Positions 8,563 to 17,168 are shown, counted from the stretch's first letter. The stretch: 64,000 bases of DNA from Bacillus sp. J37 (GCF_000518865.1 NZ_JAEK01000009.1:1-64000); one strand, 5' to 3'. A program made the numbers and translations. Notes: generated by a model not told the origin, from the sequence alone.

Positions 8563-9861
8563 ATGAAAATCTTTCGTAATCGAAATTTTGTAAAATTATT
8601 TTTTGCAGCTCTCTTCTCGCAAATGGGAACAACGATTGGAAACATGGCTTTTGCCTTTTATCTTTTAGATCACTTTAGTCATCAACCCTCTTACGCAACT
8701 ATAGCTGAATTAATGTATTCACTACCAACCATCCTTGTGTTTTTTATCGTTGGAGTTGTTGCAGATCGATTTGATCGAAAAAAAGTGGCTGAAAATTGCG
8801 ATTGGATTCGAGCTGCCTTAACAGTTCTTCTTTTCGGAGCTCTTTTCACCAATTCTATTCCTTTTATTTTTCTCGTATTATTTTTAAGAAGTGCTGTTAC
8901 TAAGTTCTTTTTCCCAGCGGAGAATAGCCTTGTTCAAGGAATATTAAATAAAGAGCAATATGCCCAAGCTGCTGGATTAAATCAAATGCTTTTTAGTATC
9001 TTTATGGTGTTTGGAGTTGGTTTAGGAGCCGCTATCTATAAAACAGTTGGCGTTCATGGTGCGGTCATTGTAGATTTTTTCAGTTTTATATTTTCTGCTT
9101 TGTTAATCCGCTCATGCAAAATCCCTACTTCTGCAAGATTGCCTAATGGCAAAGTAGACTGGAAAGATGTAAACATAAAATCATCTCTTGGAGATTTTAA
9201 GGCTGGTATTCTTTATATTGTCAAAAACCGATTGCTTTCCGTCCTTATTTTCGGATTTTTTATTTTCGGATTCTTCAACGGAGCTTTCGCCATTTTACCA
9301 ATGTTTACCATGAAATATGAGTTATCACCAACTAACTATGAATGGTACGCTTCTTTATTTGCTGTTTCCTTAGGCTTTGGATTATTAACAGGCAGTGGTT
9401 TAGGAACCTTGATTGCCTCAAAGTTCAAGCCTCATCAATTAATGATTTTTCCTATTTTCTTAACAAGTTTACTCATTTTCTTTTTAGGCTTTACAGATAA
9501 ACTTTCTGTCTTCCTGGTCGTAGTGTTTATTATTGGGACATGCCTGGGACCAATTAATATTGCTATAGGCGGTTGGATGCCAAAAATAGTACATCCGAAG
9601 CTAATGGGACGGGTAAGCGGTTGGATTGATCCTTTAATGATGTTTGCTCAATCCGCAACACTGGGATTAATTGCTCTCCTTTTCCCTAAGTTTATTCACG
9701 AAATTGATTACTTATATTATGGTATTGCATTTGTCATATTATTAGTTTCTTTATTCTATGCTTTTACCTTACCTAAGCTAAGCGAAGCTTTTGATAAGAA
9801 ACAAAAACTACTACAACACAAACAAAAAACACAAAAACCAAGTAATCTCCCATCGATGTAA
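8563..9861 (+). CDS. ykuC: YkuC-type major facilitator superfamily transporter
   Basis: The 432-residue protein has about twelve hydrophobic segments and the loop 2-3 motif GVVADRFDRKK typical of major facilitator efflux proteins. Position and length fit B. subtilis YkuC, an MFS protein related to macrolide-type exporters; the substrate is unknown. An AGGAGC site precedes the ATG. A TATAAT at 8521-8526 and an inverted repeat AATGACA/TGTCATT just after it (about 8525-8549) could be a promoter and operator. The gene ends in a Lys/Gln-rich cytoplasmic tail before a strong terminator. Confidence 0.85.
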   Translation: MKIFRNRNFVKLFFAALFSQMGTTIGNMAFAFYLLDHFSHQPSYATIAELMYSLPTILVFFIVGVVADRFDRKKVAENCDWIRAALTVLLFGALFTNSIPFIFLVLFLRSAVTKFFFPAENSLVQGILNKEQYAQAAGLNQMLFSIFMVFGVGLGAAIYKTVGVHGAVIVDFFSFIFSALLIRSCKIPTSARLPNGKVDWKDVNIKSSLGDFKAGILYIVKNRLLSVLIFGFFIFGFFNGAFAILPMFTMKYELSPTNYEWYASLFAVSLGFGLLTGSGLGTLIASKFKPHQLMIFPIFLTSLLIFFLGFTDKLSVFLVVVFIIGTCLGPINIAIGGWMPKIVHPKLMGRVSGWIDPLMMFAQSATLGLIALLFPKFIHEIDYLYYGIAFVILLVSLFYAFTLPKLSEAFDKKQKLLQHKQKTQKPSNLPSM

Positions 9862-9864
9862 AGT

Positions 9865-9915
9865 AAGTGTATCTGCTCAACTGATATACAATTGAGCAGA
9901 TACACTTCTATTTTT
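9865..9915 (+). terminator. Strong terminator after ykuC
   Basis: Arms AAGTGTATCTGCTCAA (9865-9880) and TTGAGCAGATACACTT (9892-9907) are perfectly complementary over 16 bp, with an 11-base spacer, and are followed by CTATTTTTATT. Confidence 0.85.
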
Positions 9916-10161
9916 ATTCGATCAGAAAGTATATATATTTTATGGATAATAGTATAAAAAACTAAGGCTTTCTCCATTAGGAATTGTCGAAAAGCCAAGT
10001 TTTTCTAACCTTTTCTAATGTATCTGTTTATACAATAATACGAAATAGCTATTGAATTATTCAAAATAAATACCGTAACTTGTTGCATTTTACTCTTTAC
10101 TAAGTATAATTTAAGTAAGAAACTTATAAAATGAGAGTGTAAAACGAAAAGGAGAGAACCA

Positions 10162-10641
10162 ATGGAGGATCATAATCGACTCGATCCAAGTAATCAACAA
10201 TCTACAGAAAACCTCGCCCGTGCTATTTATGTTGTAAATAGACATGCAAAAACTGCGCCAAACCCTAAATTTCTCTATGCATTAAAGAAGAAAGCATTAT
10301 TGAAACTTGTCCACGAGGGGAAAGCTGTAAAAAAAGGACTACATTTTTCAAACAATCCTAAATTTAGCAAACAGCAATCAGATGTTTTAGTTTCAGCTGG
10401 AGAGTATTACTTTCATATGCCTCCTACAAAAGATGACTTCGATAAACTTCCACATTTAGGTACTTTAAATAAAACCTATCGAAATCCCAAAGCACATATG
10501 TCTTTATCAAAGGCTAAAATCCTTTTACAATGTTATGTTGGTATGAAAGAAGAAAAAAAGCCAGCTCAATCCTTTCAATCAAAAAAAACACGTACATATG
10601 AAAAACCCGTGTTTAAAAGATTAGGTGAAAGTTACAGGTAA
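10162..10641 (+). CDS. ykyB: YkyB family protein, conserved in Bacillus, function unknown
   Basis: The 159-residue basic protein matches B. subtilis YkyB, for example VNRHAKTAPNPK near residue 29, HFSNNPKFSKQQSDVL in the middle, and PVFKRLGESYR at the end. There is no signal peptide or membrane segment, so it is cytoplasmic. An AAAAGGAGAG site lies seven bases before the ATG. It keeps its place next to cheV and ykuC; B. subtilis ykyB has no assigned function that I can state. Confidence 0.88.
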   Translation: MEDHNRLDPSNQQSTENLARAIYVVNRHAKTAPNPKFLYALKKKALLKLVHEGKAVKKGLHFSNNPKFSKQQSDVLVSAGEYYFHMPPTKDDFDKLPHLGTLNKTYRNPKAHMSLSKAKILLQCYVGMKEEKKPAQSFQSKKTRTYEKPVFKRLGESYR

Positions 10642-10642
10642 T

Positions 10643-10685
10643 AATAGCCACACTTTGGAAATACGCACTTCTATAAGTGGCTATT
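10643..10685 (+). other. Hairpin after ykyB
   Basis: Arms AATAGCCAC and GTGGCTATT begin right after the ykyB stop codon and enclose 25 bases. No T-tract follows on the plus strand, so it may be an mRNA 3' end stabiliser rather than a strong terminator. Confidence 0.5.
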
Positions 10686-10731
10686 CTCCACATATATTCT
10701 ACCATCCCTAAATTTTTTCTATATTTTAACA

Positions 10732-10767
10732 AAAGGCTATCATGTATATCACAACATGATAGCCTTT
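10732..10767 (-). terminator. Terminator downstream of cheV
   Basis: Arms AAAGGCTATCATGT and ACATGATAGCCTTT are perfectly complementary over 14 bp with an eight-base loop. It lies immediately after the cheV stop codon and could also stop plus-strand transcripts from ykyB. Confidence 0.75.
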
Positions 10768-10770
10768 ATA

Positions 10771-11676
10771 TTATAGGATATGTTTGTCTATTTGCTCTAC
10801 AAGAAGATTTATTTCAGGTTTGCTAATCTGCGCACTAGCTCCAACCATTTGTCCTTTATGACGAAGATCATTTGTGATTAACGATGAAAAAATCACAACG
10901 GGAAGGACACTTAAGGACTGATTTTCTTTAATTTGCTTAGTTAGATGATGTCCATCCATTTGCGGCATTTCAACATCTGTTATGAGAAGTTGTACTTCAT
11001 CTTCAATCGCTTTCCCAGATTCTACAATTGAAATTAAATAGAATAAGGCATCCTTGCCATTTTCAAAAAACTCAATATTCTGAAACCCTGCTTCATTTAA
11101 CGTTTCCTGGAGTAACTTTCTAAGAAGTGGTGAATCTTCAGCCACAACAAGCCTTTTTTCAGAACGCTCTCTTTCACCTAATTTTTTCACATTTTCTATG
11201 TTTATCCCTGAATCAGGATTTATGTCAACAACGATCTTTTCAAAATCCAATAGTAAAATCATTTGATCATTCATTTTCACTACTCCGGTTATTTGGCTCT
11301 CGAGTCCCTGGTACATTCCTGATGGTTTTTCAATATGTTCCCAAGAGATACGGTGGATTTGTGTAACAGAATGAACATGAAAAACCAATTTCGTTTGATT
11401 AAATTCAGTTACAATATATTTCTCTTCTAATGGTCTATCACTTTGAGGATATCCCAGAGCCTTCGCTACATCCACCACAGGAAGAATCTCTCCCCGGATT
11501 TCTATTATTCCTTCTACATTCGGGTGAGAATGTGGTATTTTAGTAACTTGTACAGGCTGAATAATTTCTTTAACTTTAATTACATTAATACCAAACTTAC
11601 TCTTCCCAATACTAAATTCGACTATTTCAAGCTCATTTGTGCCGCTTTCAAGTAAAATACCCTTTTGTTGGTCCAT
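10771..11676 (-). CDS. cheV: Chemotaxis coupling protein CheV
   Basis: The 301-residue protein has an N-terminal CheW-like coupling domain (LEIVEFSIGKSKFGINVIKVKE... split here, residues about 14-150) and a C-terminal response-regulator receiver domain (about 175-300) with acidic VAEDS and the phospho-acceptor Asp in TDVEMPQMDG. CheV links chemoreceptors to the CheA kinase and tunes adaptation by phosphorylation. The ATG at 11676 follows GGAAGGAAG; an ATG at 11703 would add nine unconserved residues. The gene keeps its B. subtilis neighbourhood (ykyB, patA), apart from the insertion of genes 11846-15631. Confidence 0.93.
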   Translation of the reverse strand: MDQQKGILLESGTNELEIVEFSIGKSKFGINVIKVKEIIQPVQVTKIPHSHPNVEGIIEIRGEILPVVDVAKALGYPQSDRPLEEKYIVTEFNQTKLVFHVHSVTQIHRISWEHIEKPSGMYQGLESQITGVVKMNDQMILLLDFEKIVVDINPDSGINIENVKKLGERERSEKRLVVAEDSPLLRKLLQETLNEAGFQNIEFFENGKDALFYLISIVESGKAIEDEVQLLITDVEMPQMDGHHLTKQIKENQSLSVLPVVIFSSLITNDLRHKGQMVGASAQISKPEINLLVEQIDKHIL

Positions 11677-11816
11677 ATAAAACTTCCTTCCATGAAGATA
11701 CATTTGTATATTTTATATCGGCATATTATTAAAAATTTATAGCCTCTTTTTCATATAATATGAATGATAGGAAAGAAGTAAATTAGTTTCTAATTTGTAA
11801 AATTACTTTATAAATA

Positions 11817-11840
11817 AAGCTTGGTCTAACTTCCAAGCTT
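11817..11840 (-). terminator. Terminator of the DUF1906 gene
   Basis: On the minus strand AAGCTTGG pairs with CCAAGCTT around an eight-base loop and continues into TTTATTTATAAAG, five bases after the stop codon. Confidence 0.65.
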
Positions 11841-11845
11841 CTTCA

Positions 11846-12502
11846 TCAATATAAGAAATTTAAAATTCTATCATCTGCTAAATTTGTATCAATCGGACCA
11901 TTATTCATATCTCGACCATATTGCCACAACCAGACATTGGCTCTGCAAGATGGAGTTACAGGTTTAAATCTTGGTGCTTTTCTTTCAGTTGAAGAACCCA
12001 TTTCAGGTTCAGCACTCCAAAGTATTGTTTGTGTTGCAATGTCATGATTAACTTTTACTGCCTGACAAAATGCCTGAGCAAAACTTCCTTTTTTAGAATC
12101 ATGATAAAATCCTGCTCTATAGCCTGATGGAATAAGAGTTTCCGCCCACCCACGTATCCATAAGGCATCGACATTATGTAAATTCTCTAGATTCGCAAAC
12201 AATACTGTTTCTTTCGGAAAACCTAACCTCCTTGCATGATATACTGCATTCCTGCCTGCAACTTGAGCATATTCGTAGCCTATTTCTTCACTAATAACAT
12301 TATATATTGGCAAAATCTTAATTCCTTTATTTCTAAGAAAGTTAATTTCCGTTTTTGTTAAACCGCTTGACACATTGGGGATTTCTGTTAGATATCTCCC
12401 CCAATATTTTGGTAATCCTAAATTTTTTCTTACCCAAATGAAGAAATCCTGATTAACTGGGCCAGTAGAATTTACTCCCCAAATCTTACGTGCCAGAGAC
12501 AT
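11846..12502 (-). CDS. DUF1906 glycoside-hydrolase-like domain protein
   Basis: The 218-residue protein looks like a single DUF1906 domain, a TIM-barrel fold related to glycoside hydrolases (Rv2525c-like): WGVNSTGPVN at the start, YWGRYL, FLRNKGIKILPIYN, AYHARRLGFP-type block, LFANLENL, and VWLWQYG near the end. Such domains are linked to peptidoglycan or spore-coat-associated proteins, often attached to binding repeats; here the domain stands alone without a signal peptide. The ATG at 12502 is preceded by AAAGGG. B. subtilis YkuG (FadG region) carries a related domain, but this gene is at a different place, so I leave the symbol empty. Confidence 0.75.
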   Translation of the reverse strand: MSLARKIWGVNSTGPVNQDFFIWVRKNLGLPKYWGRYLTEIPNVSSGLTKTEINFLRNKGIKILPIYNVISEEIGYEYAQVAGRNAVYHARRLGFPKETVLFANLENLHNVDALWIRGWAETLIPSGYRAGFYHDSKKGSFAQAFCQAVKVNHDIATQTILWSAEPEMGSSTERKAPRFKPVTPSCRANVWLWQYGRDMNNGPIDTNLADDRILNFLY

Positions 12503-12700
12503 CACGCCCTTTCTCTCTAAGCTCTACACATATATATGTATGGCAAGGGTTGTCTAAAGCATGCTAACAAATAAAGTTTGATCTTTTTTTACATTAAGCT
12601 TTTTAATTATACAATCTCCTAACATGTACATGTTTCGAATATTTTAATGCCATCCTACATGTAAATGATTGAAATTTTTACACTTCATAGATTAAAAATA

Positions 12701-12729
12701 ATGCAAAGTTGTAACACTCCTGATATAAT
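12701..12729 (+). promoter_or_regulatory. Extended -10 promoter for the purine permease gene
   Basis: TGATATAAT (12721-12729) is an extended -10 element; a weak -35 match, ATGCAA, is at 12701-12706 with 17-base spacing. An inverted repeat ATTTGTAA/TTACAAAT follows in the leader. The region 12503-12799 holds no other gene, and I see no purine riboswitch fold in it. Confidence 0.5.
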
Positions 12730-12799
12730 CCATTTGTAAATTGTTTGATTACAAATTTACGGGTTGGGTTGAGGGTTACACACATAAGGAAGGGTAACA

Positions 12800-14086
12800 T
12801 TGGAAAAGTTTTTTCGATTGCATGAAAACAAGACCACTATAAAAAAGGAAATGCTTGCAGGAACAGTATCCTTTTTTACGATCGTCTACATCGTTGTTGT
12901 AAATGCTTCAATATTATCAGATGCAGGAATACCTTTAGAGGCTGGGATTATTGCAACAGTTCTAACTTCAATAGCAGGTTGTCTAATTATGGGCTTCTTC
13001 GGAAATACTCCGATCATCCTTGTACCAGGCATGGGCGTCAACGCTCTCTTTACGTATACAATTGTCATGGGAATGGGACTAACATGGCAAGAAGGTTTAG
13101 CAGTTGTGTTTGTATCCGGCATTCTTTTTACTCTAATTGCATTTACAAAGCTATCTGTCATTATTTCAGAATCTATTCCCCTCTCATTAAAAGAAGCAAT
13201 TACAGTGGGTATTGGTTTCTTTTTAACATTTATTGGATTGCAAAAGGGTGGGATTGTTGTTCTTAATAGTGATACCTTTGTTGCTTTAGGAGACTTTAGC
13301 CAACCTGGAGTGATCGTGACACTTTTAACTTTACTCATTACGGTTGGCTTATTTATCAGACAAGTCCCTGGTAATTTTCTAATCAGTATTTTTGCAGGTA
13401 CCATTTTAGCTGCATGTTTTGGTTTGCTGGAAGTTGATTTTTCGACAAAACCACATGAGGCCTTTCTTATCTACAAAGATGTCTTTTTTGCCATGTCATT
13501 TAGCCGCATAGTGGATCTAGCATTTTGGACTTCTACTTTTTCCTTAACAATGGTTATTGTATTTGAAAATATTGGGCTGGTATTTGGTCAGGTTCATATG
13601 ATCAATCGCCCTGATCGCTACAAGCGTTCTTTTCAAGCTAATGCCTTATCTACTATCACATCAGGCATTTTCGGATCAAGTCCAACTGTTAGTACAGTTG
13701 AGACTGCAGCTGGGATTACTGCAGGTGGAAGAACGGGTTTAACTTCTATTACAACAGGTTTGCTCTTTTTAAGTTCTCTGTTATTTTTACCTATTATCAA
13801 AATAATCCCGGATAGTGCTATTGCACCAATTCTCATTTTAATTGGTAGTTTAATGATACAAAATATCCAACACATTGATTTAAATGATTTTAGTGAAAGC
13901 TTTCCAGCTTTTCTTATTATCGCTTTAATTCCTTTCACTTACAGTATCGTAGATGGTATGGCATTTGGTTTTATTATGTATCCTATCGTAAAAGTCATTT
14001 TAAAAAGAAAAGATGAGGTAAAACCAGCTCTGTATATTATTGCTTTGCTATTTTTATTTAATTTTGTCTTTCATTCCCTTCATTAA
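12800..14086 (+). CDS. Purine (hypoxanthine/guanine/adenine) permease, AzgA/PbuG-PbuO subfamily
   Basis: The 428-residue protein is a polytopic NCS2 permease of the AzgA-like branch: ERFF-type opening, AGTVSFFTIVYIVVVN in the first helix, PGMGVNALFTYT near residue 75, and GSSPTVSTVETAAGI near residue 292. These match B. subtilis PbuG and PbuO, proton-driven importers of hypoxanthine and guanine. The start codon is TTG, supported by AAGGAAGGG eight bases upstream. It is probably a single-gene unit, with a terminator right after it. Confidence 0.85.
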   Translation: MEKFFRLHENKTTIKKEMLAGTVSFFTIVYIVVVNASILSDAGIPLEAGIIATVLTSIAGCLIMGFFGNTPIILVPGMGVNALFTYTIVMGMGLTWQEGLAVVFVSGILFTLIAFTKLSVIISESIPLSLKEAITVGIGFFLTFIGLQKGGIVVLNSDTFVALGDFSQPGVIVTLLTLLITVGLFIRQVPGNFLISIFAGTILAACFGLLEVDFSTKPHEAFLIYKDVFFAMSFSRIVDLAFWTSTFSLTMVIVFENIGLVFGQVHMINRPDRYKRSFQANALSTITSGIFGSSPTVSTVETAAGITAGGRTGLTSITTGLLFLSSLLFLPIIKIIPDSAIAPILILIGSLMIQNIQHIDLNDFSESFPAFLIIALIPFTYSIVDGMAFGFIMYPIVKVILKRKDEVKPALYIIALLFLFNFVFHSLH

Positions 14087-14112
14087 GGCAGACACTTGTC
14101 TGTCTTTTTTCA
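14086..14112 (+). terminator. Terminator after the purine permease gene
   Basis: CAGAC pairs with GTCTG across a four-base loop, extended by flanking pairs, and is followed by TCTTTTTT. It starts at the stop codon. Confidence 0.75.
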
Positions 14113-14202
14113 TTGCCTCTTTTACTTCTACAACTTTCGTATAAAATTTATTCCTTTTCACAAAATAAAGATACTGTGAAAAAAGTATACTAGAGGTGAA
14201 TC

Positions 14203-14595
14203 ATGAGAAAATATGTTGTATTGTTATTAACATTATTAATGATGACAGCGTGTAACAACATTAACAAGGATGAGGCTATAAATGAGAATCAAGAAGAGGG
14301 ATTATTACAAACAGGAAATAATCAGGTCAAAACAAATGATGATCTTCTTTTAGAAGCAAGAGAAGAAGTAAATTATGATAATGATCGTGATCCTCTTCAT
14401 CCCACACAAGCAGAGGAATTAGTAAAAGAGAAGCTTGGAGTTAGAAGAGATAAGAATACGATCGTACAATACGATCATGTTGAAGATGGAAATTATATAG
14501 TACACGTCTACTCTCTTGAAGGTAATCGTGAAAAAAGTGAAGCATGGTATATGGTGGATTTAAAAACAAGAACAGTCGAGACACTTGTTCGTTAA
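14203..14595 (+). CDS. Small lipoprotein, unknown function
   Basis: The 130-residue product begins with a short positive n-region, a hydrophobic stretch and the lipobox LMMTAC, so it should be lipid-anchored at Cys17 on the outer face of the membrane. The mature part is acidic and Asn-rich, then has a compact region starting HPTQAEELVKEKLG with alternating strands (VQYDHVEDGNYIVHVYSLEG) that resembles a small PepSY- or YPEB-like fold, though I cannot assign it. AGAGGTG precedes the ATG. It is followed by a hairpin, so it is probably monocistronic. Confidence 0.7.
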   Translation: MRKYVVLLLTLLMMTACNNINKDEAINENQEEGLLQTGNNQVKTNDDLLLEAREEVNYDNDRDPLHPTQAEELVKEKLGVRRDKNTIVQYDHVEDGNYIVHVYSLEGNREKSEAWYMVDLKTRTVETLVR

Positions 14596-14608
14596 TGTTC
14601 TAGTGAAT

Positions 14609-14645
14609 GGGGTAGCTCATGCAAATGAGCTGCCCCTCACTATTT
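14609..14645 (+). terminator. Probable terminator after the lipoprotein gene
   Basis: GGGG.AGCTCAT pairs with ATGAGCT.CCCC (14609-14620 and 14625-14636) around a GCAA loop, with one T-G wobble. The downstream T content is modest (TCACTATTTTCC). Confidence 0.6.
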
Positions 14646-14730
14646 TCCAATCACTCTCTATGTGGACATTCACCTATTTTTGACACTGGCATATTGTAAA
14701 CGTGAAGGTTTTATGAGAGGAGAATTACAC

Positions 14731-15117
14731 ATGTATCCATACAATCGTCAGTTTACAATACCCGGTTTCCCGCCATTTGGACCTCCTGGAGGCGGCTTTG
14801 ATCAACAACCACCATTTGGACCACCGGGTTTTCAAGGAGGGCCTGGTCAAGGGGGACCCCCACAAGGACCACCACCTGGTGAGATACCGCCAATGCAATC
14901 CCAAAGTCAAATAGGAACTTTTGCAGTTGATCCAGGTGGAATCCGCAGGTGTTTATTCCGCTTTACGTACATTCGTCTCAATAATGGTCGTGCCTTTTGG
15001 TATTATCCTACATTTGTAGGTCGAAATTCAGTTGCAGGCTATCGCTGGAGAAGACGTCAATATCGTTGGGTTTACTTTGGAATTGACCTTGATCAAATTC
15101 GCTCGTTTAGTTGTTAA
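14731..15117 (+). CDS. Pro/Gly-rich protein with conserved aromatic C-terminal domain
   Basis: The 128-residue protein has a low-complexity N-terminal half of Pro, Gly, Phe and Gln (residues about 9-60, with repeated PPFGPPG units) and a C-terminal half, about residues 70-128, rich in Arg and aromatic residues (CLFRFTYIRLNNGRAFWYYP, then VGRNSVAGYRW). This layout occurs in unassigned small proteins of sporulating Bacillaceae; the adhesive-looking N-terminus would suit a spore or cell surface, but that is inference. The ATG at 14731 follows AGGAG with eight-base spacing; the frame is open back to 14662. It has no signal peptide. Confidence 0.72.
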   Translation: MYPYNRQFTIPGFPPFGPPGGGFDQQPPFGPPGFQGGPGQGGPPQGPPPGEIPPMQSQSQIGTFAVDPGGIRRCLFRFTYIRLNNGRAFWYYPTFVGRNSVAGYRWRRRQYRWVYFGIDLDQIRSFSC

Positions 15118-15121
15118 CAGC

Positions 15122-15165
15122 AAAATCATGAAGGATTGTCCTATGTGCAACCTTCATGATTTTTT
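15122..15165 (+). terminator. Terminator after the Pro/Gly-rich gene
   Basis: AAAATCATGAAGG (15122-15134) pairs with CCTTCATGATTTT (15151-15163) and ends in a run of T residues. Confidence 0.8.
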
Positions 15166-15260
15166 ACTTTTACTCAAAAGTAAAAATTGTAAAAATAAAA
15201 TCACCATTACCTGTACATAGTAATTTTGCAAGACCAAATATTTATTAGGAGGACCCTATC

Positions 15261-15389
15261 ATGACAAAGCGCAATATTAAAACAAAATCCGGACTTCAAA
15301 CGGCTAAACCTATCACAGATCTTGAAATTTCTAAAGATCTTACATCGGTTAATAAAAAAGCAGAAAAAACTCGTCCTCGAAATCAGTAA
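15261..15389 (+). CDS. 42-residue basic small protein
   Basis: An ATG at 15261 follows ATTAGGAGGA with ideal spacing and opens a frame of 42 codons ending in TAA at 15387-15389. The product starts MTKRNIKTKSGL, is rich in Lys, Thr and Ser, lacks hydrophobic segments and ends KTRPRNQ. It lies between two terminators, so it is an independent small gene. Its size and composition are like those of minor small acid-soluble spore proteins, but no family motif is certain. Confidence 0.6.
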   Translation: MTKRNIKTKSGLQTAKPITDLEISKDLTSVNKKAEKTRPRNQ

Positions 15390-15403
15390 ATTATGACAAC
15401 AAA

Positions 15404-15443
15404 AAGGTTCTCATCTACATGATTCCGTAGTTTTGAGAACCTT
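15404..15443. terminator. Bidirectional terminator between convergent small genes
   Basis: AAGGTTCTCA (15404-15413) pairs with TGAGAACCTT (15434-15443). T-rich sequence follows on both strands (TTTTTGTTG on the minus strand), serving the 42-residue gene and the gene at 15449-15631. Confidence 0.75.
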
Positions 15444-15448
15444 AACAT

Positions 15449-15631
15449 TTATAGTTCATAAGCATATTTTGTTAAAAATGCTTGTCTTCGTTTTGCTTGT
15501 GAAATTATCGTTTGTATTTCATTTTTATAAAATTTAACATGTGCACTCGAAAGGGCAAATAGCATTTCATTTTCCAGCTTATCAATTAACGCTTGTTCTT
15601 CTTTGGTTAATAATGTTATTTCTTCACTCAT
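15449..15631 (-). CDS. 60-residue helical protein, unknown
   Basis: The product starts SEEITLLTKEEQALIDKLENE after its Met and is predicted mostly helical, without membrane segments. The ATG at 15631 has GAGGTG six bases upstream; an ATG at 15634 is also possible. I do not recognise the family. It converges on the 42-residue gene with a shared terminator. The coding assignment rests on the good ribosome-binding site, the terminator and the even composition. Confidence 0.5.
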   Translation of the reverse strand: MSEEITLLTKEEQALIDKLENEMLFALSSAHVKFYKNEIQTIISQAKRRQAFLTKYAYEL

Positions 15632-15841
15632 CATTATCACCTCAATAGTTATAAAATCATGTTTCTATAGTTATTCGTACGTTAGACCATCTTTGTGTCC
15701 GTCATTCTATATATGAAGGTTTATAATTATTATTATTCTTTGTATTATCTTTAGATCTCCTTCTTACGCCCATTTCACTTTACCCTTTTATTCTCATATC
15801 TAAACACGTTAAAAAGACATATATTCAATATGAGAAAAAAG

Positions 15842-15869
15842 GTGACATGTCCAATAAAAATGGTAAAAT
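15842..15869 (+). promoter_or_regulatory. Candidate promoter for patA
   Basis: GTGACA (15842-15847) and TAAAAT (15864-15869) are 16 bases apart, about 90 bases before patA. The gene-free stretch 15632-15955 shows nothing else I can name. Confidence 0.35.
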
Positions 15870-15955
15870 TACTCCTATATGTTTAATTTTCAGAAATATG
15901 CCAAGCTTTAACGCAATCATATAACCTTTTACATTATCTTTAGGAGGATTCATAT

Positions 15956-17107
15956 ATGGAACATTTAGTTAATTCTAACGTAAAACAAATAGAACTCTCA
16001 GGCATTAGAAAGTTCTTTAATCTTGTAGCAGATTATGAAGATGTTATATCTCTCACGATTGGACAACCGGATTTCCCAACACCTGAGCATGTAAAAGCCG
16101 CAGGAATGAAGGCAATTGAAGATAATTTCACAACCTATACTCATAATGCTGGATTGATTGAATTAAGAGAAGCTGCAAGCCAATTTGTGAATAAAAAATA
16201 TGGTTTAACCTATTCCCCAAATAACGAAATCATTACAACGGTTGGCGCTAGCCAAGCAATTGATTGTACGTTTCGTACAATACTTGAGACAGGGAGCGAG
16301 GTCATTTTACCGAGTCCTGTATATCCCGGGTACGAACCTCTTATAAAACTCGCTGGTGGAATTCCAGTCTACGTGGATACAACGAAAACTGATTTTAAGT
16401 TAACTGCCGAACTTTTAGCACCTTACATAACAGAAAAGACGAGATGTATTGTTCTTCCTTACCCGTCGAATCCAACCGGAGTGACACTTACTGATGTAGA
16501 ATTAAGTGAAATTGCAGATCTTGTCAGGGGAAAAGATATTTTTGTTTTATCAGATGAAATATATAGTGAATTAGTCTATGAAGGAACTCATCATTCTATT
16601 GCTAAACATATATGGGAACAAACCATTGTCATTAATGGCTTATCAAAGTCACATAGTATGACTGGATGGAGAGTCGGCTTTGTATTTGCTCCTGAAGCTA
16701 TCGCCAAACATCTTTTAAAGGTTCATCAATACAATGTTTCCTGTGCTACATCTATATCTCAAAAAGCTGCCTTAGAAGCTTTAACGATTGGAATGGACGA
16801 TGCTGATGCTATGAAACATTCATACCAAGAACGTTTAGATTATGTGTACGAGCGATTAATTCAAATGGGATTCGATGTAGTAAAACCAAATGGAGCATTT
16901 TACTTATTCCCTAATATTAGCCATTTTAAGCAATCATCGTTTGATTTTGCCCTATCATTGGTGAAAAATGCTGGAGTTGCTTTAGTACCCGGCAGTGCTT
17001 TTTCGGAGTATGGAGAGGGATACGTGCGATTATCATATGCTTACTCAATGGAGCAATTAAAAAAAGCAATGGACAGAATGGAAAACTACGTAACGAATCT
17101 GTCATGA
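15956..17107 (+). CDS. patA: Aminotransferase PatA (N-acetyl-L,L-diaminopimelate type)
   Basis: The 383-residue protein is a fold-type I pyridoxal-phosphate aminotransferase close to B. subtilis PatA, assigned to the acetyl branch of lysine/diaminopimelate synthesis. Visible markers are TIGQPDFPTPEHV near residue 35, the cofactor-binding LPYPSNPTG near 172, DEIYSEL near 200, and the Schiff-base lysine in INGLSKSHSMTGWR near 230. The final Arg in YVRLSYAYS is kept. AGGAGG precedes the ATG. As in B. subtilis it lies between cheV and kinA; here it converges on kinA. Confidence 0.92.
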   Translation: MEHLVNSNVKQIELSGIRKFFNLVADYEDVISLTIGQPDFPTPEHVKAAGMKAIEDNFTTYTHNAGLIELREAASQFVNKKYGLTYSPNNEIITTVGASQAIDCTFRTILETGSEVILPSPVYPGYEPLIKLAGGIPVYVDTTKTDFKLTAELLAPYITEKTRCIVLPYPSNPTGVTLTDVELSEIADLVRGKDIFVLSDEIYSELVYEGTHHSIAKHIWEQTIVINGLSKSHSMTGWRVGFVFAPEAIAKHLLKVHQYNVSCATSISQKAALEALTIGMDDADAMKHSYQERLDYVYERLIQMGFDVVKPNGAFYLFPNISHFKQSSFDFALSLVKNAGVALVPGSAFSEYGEGYVRLSYAYSMEQLKKAMDRMENYVTNLS

Positions 17108-17138
17108 TCTTTTTTGTTCGTTTTCAACCGTTAACTTT

Positions 17139-17168
17139 CTGAAACAGCGGCATTTGCCGTTGTTTCAG
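17139..17168. terminator. Hairpin between convergent patA and kinA
   Basis: CTGAAACA and TGTTTCAG enclose an inner CGGCA/TGCCG stem, giving a 13-bp hairpin with a central G-T wobble. T-tracts are poor on both sides, but the position between convergent genes suggests transcription end formation. Confidence 0.6.

Noticed and set aside
9970-10010. Second hairpin after ykuC (AAGGCTTT/AAAGCC with TTTTT)
   Set aside because: The stem has a central mismatch and a long loop, and a perfect terminator already lies upstream; it may be an RNA 3' end, but nothing supports a start.
12503-12799. Purine riboswitch ahead of the purine permease
   Set aside because: The three-way-junction core of purine riboswitches could not be found; only an extended -10 and a weak AT-rich inverted repeat are visible.
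12886-13404. 172-residue minus-strand frame inside the purine permease gene
   Set aside because: It is antisense to a conserved membrane protein, is rich in Pro, Ile and Lys as expected of a shadow, and has no start signals.
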